From positions 5,270,001 to 5,334,000 of the forward strand of contig NZ_CP022098.1 of the NCBI RefSeq assembly GCF_002305875.1: a DNA stretch of 64,000 nt, read 5' to 3'. The position numbers were made by a program, and so were the translations under genes. The notes below the pieces were generated by a model. It saw nothing but the letters and a program-made list of their open reading frames with translations, was not told the DNA's origin and ran no database searches. The stretch is from Cystobacter fuscus (GTDB lineage Bacteria; Myxococcota; Myxococcia; Myxococcales; Myxococcaceae). Below, piece by piece: positions 59,101 to 64,000 of this stretch (within the stretch, counting starts at the first letter, position 1; each line of letters opens with the position of its first letter).

Positions 59101-62100
59101 CAATATCCCAATGGGGGGGGGGACATCGGCGTGCCGCTCGCGGCCACCTTCCACGAGCCCGCCCTGGCGCTCGTGACGACGCGAGAGCAGCTCATCTTCA
59201 ACCAGCAGAGCCGTCCGCCCGAGCTGCTCGTGCTGGACGTGAACAACGAGAATGACTCCAAGCTCGTGGGCCGCGTGGAGCTGCCGGGCCATGCGGGCCT
59301 GGATGTCGTGGCCAGTGGCAAGCTGGCGCTGGTGGCCACCGGCGACAACGGCGTGGCGATGGTGGATCTGAACTCGCCCAGGTCGCCCCGGTTCCTGTCC
59401 GCGGTGCCCGTGAACGGTGGGGCGTGGGGTCTGGCCGTGTCGTCCAACGTGCTGCTCGTGGCGAGTGGCACCGCGGGGCTGTCGCTGCGCGACCTGGATG
59501 ATCCGCGCATGGGTCAGCTCGGCTATGTGGCGCTGCCGGGGCTGGCCCGCTCGGTGTCCGTGGTGGGCTCGCGCGCCCTCGTCGCCTGTGAGGGCACGAG
59601 CGCCATGCTGGCGGTGGTGGACATCCGCAACCCGAGGTCGCCTCGCGTCGTGTCATTGCAGCCGAATGCCCCCGCGCGCAAGGATCTGCGGGCGACGGGT
59701 GTGCGGTCGCTGTCGGCGACGAGCAGCCTGGTGGTCGCGACGGCACAGCTCGTCGACCAGGATTCCCAGCCCGTGAAGGGCCTGCTGTCGCTGTCCAGCC
59801 GTCAGGGCGATCAGGTGAAGACCTTCGCCCGCGCCAACCTACCCGAGGCGCGAGAAGTCCTGATGGCCAAGGGCCAGGCCGTGGCGCTCTATGGCGACAC
59901 GGCGCTGGCCTCCTTCAGCCTGCCACGCTTCTCCGTGGTGGACGTATCTCCCGCCGATGGCGCCGAGCAGGTGGCGCTCCGTGGGGATGACGCGACGAAG
60001 GGTCCTCCCATCGTCGTGACGATGTCCGGCACTCCGCGCCTGGAGGCCTTCGCGGCCAATGCGGTGGTGCTGCGCATGGGGGATCCCCTGGTGGGTCCCG
60101 AGGTGCGGGCCACGCTCTCCGTCGTCGGTTCCACGCTCCGCGTGACGCCCGAGCAGCCGCTGCCCCCGACCACGGAGCTGATCCTCACCTTGAGCAAGGG
60201 CGTGTGTGATTCGACGACGCCGGAGCCGGAGTGTCTGCAGACGCCGTTCGTGTCGCGCTTCCGCACGCGCGCGGCCAACTCCGATGTTCCCTTCATCTCC
60301 GGGGTAGAGCCGACGACGGGTCCCGTGGATGGTGGCACGACGGTGACGTTGACGGGCCGCCACTTGGATCCCAATGCGCGCGTCTATTTCTCGGGCATCG
60401 AGGCCACGCGCGTCACCGTGGGTCCTCCTGATCCTGCTGATCCTTCGCTCAGCAGGCTGATCGCCGTCACACCCGCCCAGGTGGAGGGTCCGGCGCGCGT
60501 CACCGTGCTCAATCCCAATGGGCTCCAGGGCTCACTGCTGGGTGGCTTCGTCTATCTGCCCTTGCTGAAGGTGAACTTCGTCGTTCCGCCCACGGGTAGC
60601 GAGGGCGGAGGTGACGAGGTGGAGATCTCCGGCGCGGGCTTCGACAAGGACACTCGGGTCTCCTTCGTGTTCGACAACGACGACCATTGGGTGGGCGCTG
60701 ACGACACGGTGGTGTTGTCCTCGGGTCGGCTGCGGGTGAAGACCCCCCCGGGCCGGTTTGGCCCCGCGCACGTGCTCGTGAGCAACACCGATGGCAGCAA
60801 GACCTCGTTGGCCGAGGGCGCGTTCTTCTACTCCAACTTCGGCGTCACGGCCTCGCTGGGACGTTTCGTCCCCAAGGAGGCGGGCGAGGTCCGTCCTCCT
60901 GACATCCTGCCTCAGGGACAACCCGGTCAGGTCGTCCTCCAGAAGGTCGATGGGGACGGCGAGGGGAAGAAGTCCAAGACCTTCGCCTGGGTGCTCTCCA
61001 ATGCGAGCGTCGACACCCAAGCCAAGGACGCGCTGGAGCTGTTGCGCGACAGCGTCCAGGGCGCCGTGTCCATCGTGGACCTCTCGGGGGTGTCCGCGGT
61101 TCCGGTAACGCCGCCCACCGTGAAGAATGGTCTGTCGCTGCCCCCTCCCTACGAGCCCCGCGCGCTGGCGGTGCGTGATTCACTCGCCTACGTGGTGGCG
61201 GATGGCCCGTCGCTGCCGCATGTCGACGTGGCGGGAGAGGGAAGTCCCTCGCTGTTGGTGATGGATGCCTCCGCGGCGTCACCGCTGCTCGCCTATGCAG
61301 TGCCCTTCGAGGGAAGCGCCAGGGACATCGCGCTGGTGGATGATCTGGCCCTGGTCGCCGCGGGCAGTGGCGGCCTGGCCGTGTTCTCCCTGGCGGATCC
61401 CAAGCGGCCGCTGTTGCTCGAGCAATTCAAGAACTTCTCCGTGGAGCGGGTGTGGATCACCGGACACCATGCCGTCCTGTCGACCTCGTCCACGGCCACA
61501 CCTCAGCTCGTGCTGGACCTGACGAAGTGGCCCTTCCCCACGGAAGCCTCCATGACGGCGAGGCTGGGTGACCTCGCCCTTCATGGGGAGCATGGCATCG
61601 CCTCGAGGGGCGATGGCCAGACGATCTCCATCGTGGATGCGAATGGGGCCGTGAACCCCAAGCGGGTGGCGTCCATTCCCGCGCTGCTGGCCCAGTCCGA
61701 GTTCGTGGCGGCCGCCACGGGCCCTCAAGTCGCGGTCATGGGAGGCACCCAGTCCCTGTCCTCCGCCATCGCGCAGATCAACCTGGCGTCCGCGCCCAGG
61801 TCTCCGCTCGCGGTGAGCGCGGTGTCGCTCGCCCCGGCGGACGTGTTGAACGATGTCGCGATCGAGGGAGACCTGGTGGTGGCCGCGGTCGGCCAGTCCA
61901 AGCGCCTCTCCACGGATGCGTTGTCCGTCATCCGGTTGCCCTTCCCCGTGGTGGTGGGCAGCGTCCCCATGGCGGATGCGCGGGGTGTCGATCCGGCGGC
62001 GGCGCTCAAGATCAAGTTCAGCCGCCCGGTGATCGTCCCGGCCGCGGATGGACAGGGGGATCTGGGCTCGATCCAATTGTTGAAGCTGAACAGCAGCGCC

Positions 62101-64000
62101 GGTGAGCCGCAGGTCATCACCCTGTCTCCGGCGAAGGGCTCCGTGAGCGACGAGATCTCGGTGACCTTGGACGGCAGACTCCTGGCGTCCGACATGGGCT
62201 ACCGGCTGGCCGTCAATGGGTTGAAGGCGGCGGTGGAGATACCGGGCGAGCCCACCAAGGCCGGCGCGGTCATGGCGGGTCCGTTCAGCACCGAGTTCAA
62301 GACCGCGAAGGATTCCGTGGGCGCGTTCGTCGCCATGAACATCCAGTCGCTGAGCCCGCGCGAGGGTCCATCGTCCGGCGGCACCCGCGTGGTCATCTGC
62401 GGTACGGGCATTCCCCAGGATGTCGCGGTCTTCTTCGGCGGTGTTCCGGCTCAGAACGTGCAGGTCGAGAATACCCTGAGCGAGGGTTGTCAGTCCCGGG
62501 TGACGGTCAGTACGCCAGGGGGGGAGGGGGCGGCCACGCTGGAACTGCGCAATCCAAAGACGTTGGCGTCGGTCCGGCGCGTGGGCGCGTTCCTCTATCA
62601 CCAGCAGTTGACGCTGACCGCCATCACTCCCAACCGAGGGCCTTCCACGGGAGGCACGCGCGTGTTGTTGGAGGGCACGGGGTTTGTCTCCACGGGGCAG
62701 ACGAAGGTCCTCTTTGGGGCTGTTCCCGCGCTCCGGGTGCGAGTCCTGGGCACCAAGGTCATCGAGGCCTTCACGCCCAGCGGCTCACGCGGGGCCGTGG
62801 AAGTCACGGTGGTCAACCCGGATGGAGAGACAAGCAAGCTTTCGAAGGAAAAGGGCTTCACGTTCGAGCAGCCGACCAACTCCGCGGTGGCGATGAATGG
62901 AGAGATCAATGATCTGCTCGTGATTGGTGATTACGCCTATGTCTTGAGCAACGGATCCTTGCGGGTGCTCGACCTGTCGGGGTTCTACAGGAAGGGGAGC
63001 TTCGAGGGCACGCCCATCCCCCCTGAGCTGCGCGACGAGCTGGTCGATGAGGATCGCGATGGCCAGGATGATCGCCTGGTGGGTCAGGTGGGAATTCCGG
63101 GGCGGAGCTTCGCCCTGGCCTACTCGACCGAGAACTCGGATCGCCTCTACGTGGGCACCGGAACCTTGGACTCCAAGACCAACCGGTACACCGGCTCGAA
63201 CATCGTGGAGGTGGACATCGGAGATCCCTCCGCGCCGAAGATCTCTCGCTCGACGGTGGCGGGAAAGCCCGGGGCCATGTTCGCCCTGGACGTGCGGGGC
63301 GACAGGTTGCTGGGCGCCACAGGCGAAGCGGGACTGAGCAGCTTCGACGTCTCTCATGCGCCGTTCCCGACCCACGTGCTGAAGACCGGGAAGGCCGCCC
63401 ATGCCCTCGCGGTGCAGGACGCGCTGGCCGTCATGGGCACGAGCCACTGGGCCCTGGGCGATGTCTTCTCGGAGGGCGAGTTGCACTCCGTATCGGTGGA
63501 GGGGGCGCCGAGGCTCAAGCACATGGTGCCGATGGACGTGCAGCAGGTGCGCCTGCGCGATCATGTGGCCTATGTGGCGGCCGGTGCGAAGGGTCTGGCC
63601 ATCGTCAAGGTGGGCCCCTCGCCGGACTACGCGCTGAATGACCCTCTGTTCGTGCCACTGGGAAAGGAGAATTCGTTCTTCGCCTCGGACGTGCGTCTGG
63701 CGGGAGATCTCGCCTACGTGGCGGCGGGAGCCGCGGGTGTGGTCGTGGTGGACATCTCCGACATAGACCATCCGAAGGTGCTCCATTCCGTCCGGGGCGT
63801 TCGCGGAGGAGACGCGCGGCGCGTGGCGCTCGCGGGAAGTCGCCTGGTGACGGGTCGCCGCGGCAGCACGGGGCTGTGGTCCCTGGAGTTCGGTCCGCCC
63901 GCGGAGCTGACCGTGGTGTCCACCAGTGTCGCGCCCGGCGAGTACGTCCCGTTGGATCTGCCGGAGGTGGCGGTGTCGCTCTCCACCACGGTGACGCCCG
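50134..64000 (+). CDS. Giant secreted Ig/IPT/LVIVD-repeat protein (3' end outside window)
   Basis: The frame is open from here to the window end, at least 4,622 residues. A signal peptide (MVRSSRVVSGLLSLALCL... to GAARA) precedes a Big_2-like domain (about 270-350) and a long array of Ig-like modules of 90-110 residues (about 450-2920), each with DDVGV/DNIGV and a following V-x-LF strand. Then come LVIVD-like propellers (about 2930-3255, 3570-3940, 4250-4590), SbsA-like Ig units, and IPT/TIG domains (pairs at about 3386-3566 and 4070-4250). A surface adhesin or matrix protein is likely. The GTG at 50134 follows GGAGGA; GTG at 50089, overlapping the foldase stop, is an alternative. Confidence 0.85.
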   Translation, partial: MVRSSRVVSGLLSLALCLGMLLSGAARAASPVMGAHPLVPIRIGAQSVDLGFEVDGAASELVVSIKGESAKVGTFAELTEIPVTRDQAGAFPFHLLTPLTKPFPEDGILTITAWPAVGTGTPRQPLTVTFNANHPSPSFGDSPVSVQVGPQLAEAPSGILVQASFAGDATSAELSLLGASRQELRSVNGNLSEAESKAFALTRRMVAYPRADAPGRVSFFVPLQGSSALPPDGVVVVDVALRDAFGRTVYTSTVESTSSSAFDVLTGLVAPSSAVLLSEGFGQRVQLLVKGIFSIAGEVDLSGANKGVTYTSSNEQVVGVTASGEVIARFNGETKIKVSYGELSIEVPVLVQSNAQLEDLSLQPATGSPVITRVGGELQLQVLGTLRDQSGTRTVDLTAGLPPDAWSVDDSSVLSLLPRGRVKSLKRGFPKVVISYGGFTSVLQVEAKDGPPEIQLQVPSSVMAGQAFEVKAIASDDIGVKRVEFFLNNVPITTDTQAPYTFQLRAPPESGATVVLSAKAYDYDETDTLLGNSTSTPNVTVKVVARPGPSLRAVVFEAPQPTAQLIEGLPQVIRVTSGDWMSGTLSAQDFQSVRFTVDNALLGTAMAPRMEARILKTDEGEKRISVPVWEVSYTPPPGSSGNTMSIRAEGVDSSGFITRSPTLLVRVVGNTSPLITLREPVLNAQNRADASLGVPFMVRGTLSDDALLFGADVSLLVNGEQVAATHLDGKELSGSPAGALPFELAWLPTGPANRTVNIEVVAKDYAGLMSTKSFTAYVIENRDPHVVILTPDGKLPVLVDGELRLTASADDDDVGPLSVSWWVDGIPVGTSSSPPYEVYTQAPSTPKRITIKAIARDANGKSGSAERIVNVEADKQAPRVSILTPANHSKVARTQPLLVTVSGSDDVGVTRIELDTKGERKGTLVSEKISRSGADGYLAHFIIKEELYPDPEESDHLLLFARAYDKAGNFKQTDTHVEVSLVADERPTAEILSPLESASVTEGSKLEVLIQARDDVGVKSVTLSASCSVGTWHSTQTIVASPYRAELSPQCAAGELLRLSVTVSDSNQTNEAPVVRTVKIVEDSTPPTVVFRQPYAGARILVGKKLSRVSLKVAASDNIAVTQVELFRVKDSGREPLPPLTKTSSSGLYDEFSLDLELPPDLANPPANNTTGLPLSLVAVAEDKAGLRQEARLDLHVVKDEGPKVRLALPAPGTPFREGEDVTITFTVSDDDGVVAVAGLSGGQPDGELVDRNDGKTLEQQRQQLRVVRAPKLEQPATVGIVALDTGGNQGSAEVVIKVLPDVEAPKAVVAAPLVPQGEFISVSPGGSLGVRVDVEDDVRVTQVALFLDRTCTSAAPCNIADAVKRPDGKGPLLLSVQGEKFQEVRVPNPDGPGDILVSRRYVATFGGSLQLPASLDRTVKHHFLAQAWDASDNATPTSPVQFQLQAPEDSPPTISMQLFDVPNSNTCVIGSKIKVALSASDDHEVKDISLKVGSGAPRSWEVKDKQVSKTVVVDVAEPSSLSRTLTFIAEARDNNNAKRTASLTCNLVDDEAPKVEWVSAPTQLIEEQRYTATLKVQDYGELKSGWLVLSSKPLEFVPGVTDSFSISTSGSWEASTYTATFRQGQTQALTVSARTTIDAQGEGRGTVFFTPQVPAPAKALDASSGHLSLEVPRTSGSLKVTYRYRFKPGQENSTDAALKAFIQKLTPLPGDAPGGWYLEDLSQLDPSAAVDLSFPAAFLEVEQVDVEFPSGTGGHTRLLAGLSVRDPGQPDAQVRVLALNERVAVQVGDFPLESGSAQNKSFSTSAPMGWAGSLWLTGIFADENAITRDEQLVSVSADQKPPEVAVSSPLAGSKVVAGIPFDVTVKLADNVSVDHLTVTAYVNELAVATREVIPFHDTQKSFQFTLPEASATPAVIEAKAWDRSGKVTTSAISLRLLEDGAPSIALTSLRSSLEDITRAELATGFVRLLQGSKATLRFDASDDVGIKAVLVKYKNSVLVNETLTSAPRTYSGSVEFTPPIEQEGTPGELDVAVTDTNNVTTTQLLIIESRRPSAPLLAISAPSPDAYLVEGSIQLRLEAVATDDTLVGRMTFFINDRPVLTVLGNEARGIPVGLVDGVLSVSDPAVRQAMARLNATAQDASRYKLFGGKVTLLPGLVHVDSSPEGSFLQVRAVARDSDGNESSSLHRVRIQADNSRPLADVLRPVIGENIIENTPVLIQVDAYDNAFVEEVEIRAGATAVEAEHATPYRVGGFDPLNAVEGSDFAIHAPVVSHTILVPKLEELHATEQSPYFITVRARDASGWGPPSVQMIYVVRDREPALRIESPSSGATAVANQPLAVLLSAEDDVGINSVQLFASVNGDSWDMTLNRPPYQFLLEKERMKKGTLKLWARAVDSIGHPVSSQEVSVTVGDDEKPNVAIAAPTEGTTLTEGREFTLLINAHDDVKVDSVQVKVEGGVNGPMNFVGTQSPYSFQVPLPFGSSDKNASLKVSAKALDSSGQASAVAERTFSVKKDTEAPTVKFLSPARDSGVVAGLRQTLEVEALDNIGVAAVHITLPETITTPDGSKPRVETLATPPFRMSYTVPADKAGKLLTFTAEAVDLSGNKSAPAVVSVHAVKDESPSVSLSLSSKSDTLVTGIADDLFAVATDDVAVTHVTFLAGVKDQPLEEVGRRFIQPYYHTFIADPSMEGKILVFEARATDSAGHESTSSRLEVQVVADQPPTVELLQPTAGMVFVEGSRLNLEARAFDPENHIESVTFFVDDRKVATLTAPAGIPGAPNVYAASFVPGARATGGTLRIKAVARDTAQHEISTPVLELQTQDDKVKPLVQLVEPPELDVVTWGEPLVLAASAEDNASVGAVSFRVGNNPVGTTSVSVPGPSNRPLYRMDWLVDGRPGDTLQFSASAQDLSGNVGTTESPVTVEVGMRPAFEPFIALSQVEGQGPRVESLAFGDKDVVLLGGTKGGLRVLEFARLDSSQRSGLVSLHTRQYPNGGGDIGVPLAATFHEPALALVTTREQLIFNQQSRPPELLVLDVNNENDSKLVGRVELPGHAGLDVVASGKLALVATGDNGVAMVDLNSPRSPRFLSAVPVNGGAWGLAVSSNVLLVASGTAGLSLRDLDDPRMGQLGYVALPGLARSVSVVGSRALVACEGTSAMLAVVDIRNPRSPRVVSLQPNAPARKDLRATGVRSLSATSSLVVATAQLVDQDSQPVKGLLSLSSRQGDQVKTFARANLPEAREVLMAKGQAVALYGDTALASFSLPRFSVVDVSPADGAEQVALRGDDATKGPPIVVTMSGTPRLEAFAANAVVLRMGDPLVGPEVRATLSVVGSTLRVTPEQPLPPTTELILTLSKGVCDSTTPEPECLQTPFVSRFRTRAANSDVPFISGVEPTTGPVDGGTTVTLTGRHLDPNARVYFSGIEATRVTVGPPDPADPSLSRLIAVTPAQVEGPARVTVLNPNGLQGSLLGGFVYLPLLKVNFVVPPTGSEGGGDEVEISGAGFDKDTRVSFVFDNDDHWVGADDTVVLSSGRLRVKTPPGRFGPAHVLVSNTDGSKTSLAEGAFFYSNFGVTASLGRFVPKEAGEVRPPDILPQGQPGQVVLQKVDGDGEGKKSKTFAWVLSNASVDTQAKDALELLRDSVQGAVSIVDLSGVSAVPVTPPTVKNGLSLPPPYEPRALAVRDSLAYVVADGPSLPHVDVAGEGSPSLLVMDASAASPLLAYAVPFEGSARDIALVDDLALVAAGSGGLAVFSLADPKRPLLLEQFKNFSVERVWITGHHAVLSTSSTATPQLVLDLTKWPFPTEASMTARLGDLALHGEHGIASRGDGQTISIVDANGAVNPKRVASIPALLAQSEFVAAATGPQVAVMGGTQSLSSAIAQINLASAPRSPLAVSAVSLAPADVLNDVAIEGDLVVAAVGQSKRLSTDALSVIRLPFPVVVGSVPMADARGVDPAAALKIKFSRPVIVPAADGQGDLGSIQLLKLNSSAGEPQVITLSPAKGSVSDEISVTLDGRLLASDMGYRLAVNGLKAAVEIPGEPTKAGAVMAGPFSTEFKTAKDSVGAFVAMNIQSLSPREGPSSGGTRVVICGTGIPQDVAVFFGGVPAQNVQVENTLSEGCQSRVTVSTPGGEGAATLELRNPKTLASVRRVGAFLYHQQLTLTAITPNRGPSTGGTRVLLEGTGFVSTGQTKVLFGAVPALRVRVLGTKVIEAFTPSGSRGAVEVTVVNPDGETSKLSKEKGFTFEQPTNSAVAMNGEINDLLVIGDYAYVLSNGSLRVLDLSGFYRKGSFEGTPIPPELRDELVDEDRDGQDDRLVGQVGIPGRSFALAYSTENSDRLYVGTGTLDSKTNRYTGSNIVEVDIGDPSAPKISRSTVAGKPGAMFALDVRGDRLLGATGEAGLSSFDVSHAPFPTHVLKTGKAAHALAVQDALAVMGTSHWALGDVFSEGELHSVSVEGAPRLKHMVPMDVQQVRLRDHVAYVAAGAKGLAIVKVGPSPDYALNDPLFVPLGKENSFFASDVRLAGDLAYVAAGAAGVVVVDISDIDHPKVLHSVRGVRGGDARRVALAGSRLVTGRRGSTGLWSLEFGPPAELTVVSTSVAPGEYVPLDLPEVAVSLSTTVTP
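59113..59122 (+). repeat. G10 homopolymer in the giant gene
   Basis: Ten guanines in a row inside the coding frame, read as Asn-Gly-Gly-Gly-Asp with the flanking bases. A change of one base would break the frame about 2,990 residues into the protein, so slippage here would switch off the C-terminal propellers. Confidence 0.9.

Overview
This window is a very GC-rich bacterial chromosome segment whose gene content points to a myxobacterium (Myxococcota), probably of the Cystobacter/Archangium group. Pointers include very large TPR and kinase proteins, many lipoproteins, an Oar-like TonB receptor, a SitA/SitI-type toxin and immunity pair, a fused Ser/Thr kinase-ATPase-histidine kinase, and a 300-residue MenB close to the long actinobacterial type. 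The species assignment is inference from gene content.

Layout. Positions 1-3194 (minus strand): a radical SAM protein, a nucleotidyltransferase-like protein, MenB and a membrane glycosyltransferase, probably one transcription unit. 3190-3650: a decayed tandem duplication holding a terminator-like hairpin twice and a fragment of the next gene. 3650-7573: a TonB-dependent receptor with its lipoprotein partner. 7922-12991: a giant TPR protein. 13214-16499 (plus): a Spy-like periplasmic protein, a PilT-type ATPase with a tail, and a lipoprotein nuclease-toxin/immunity pair of the outer-membrane-exchange kind. 16734-22010: the giant hybrid kinase.

22034-25323 (minus) is a compact three-gene operon: DUF262 protein, DUF3696-type ATPase, and an unrecognised protein. 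It looks like an anti-phage system. Directly upstream, 25504-28022 holds a YebC regulator translationally coupled to a protein that reads along its length like an arthropod hemocyanin/hexamerin but seems to have lost three of the six copper-ligand histidines. This is the most surprising gene in the window. 28108-30927 has polyphosphate kinase and a small repeat protein.

30928-50092 is mostly chromosomal core and cell-surface material: a lectin/DUF642 secreted protein, a beta-hydroxyacid dehydrogenase, a GT-C membrane glycosyltransferase, histidine ammonia-lyase, aspartokinase, a ComEA-like helix-hairpin-helix protein, a zinc-ribbon/membrane protein broken by two apparent frameshifts, a GT2 glycosyltransferase, an NlpC/P60-type lipoprotein, a HEAT-like lipoprotein, an Hsp70 homologue with SCP2-like and phasin-like neighbours, two identical tRNA-Val genes, a truncated tRNA-Pro remnant, and two divergent parvulin-type lipoprotein foldases.

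50134-64000 is a single open frame that runs off the right edge: a secreted protein of at least 4,600 residues made of Ig-like modules, IPT/TIG domains and LVIVD-type propellers, probably a surface adhesin. The foldase gene immediately before it may serve its folding or export. All family assignments were made by reading the sequence; no database search was run.
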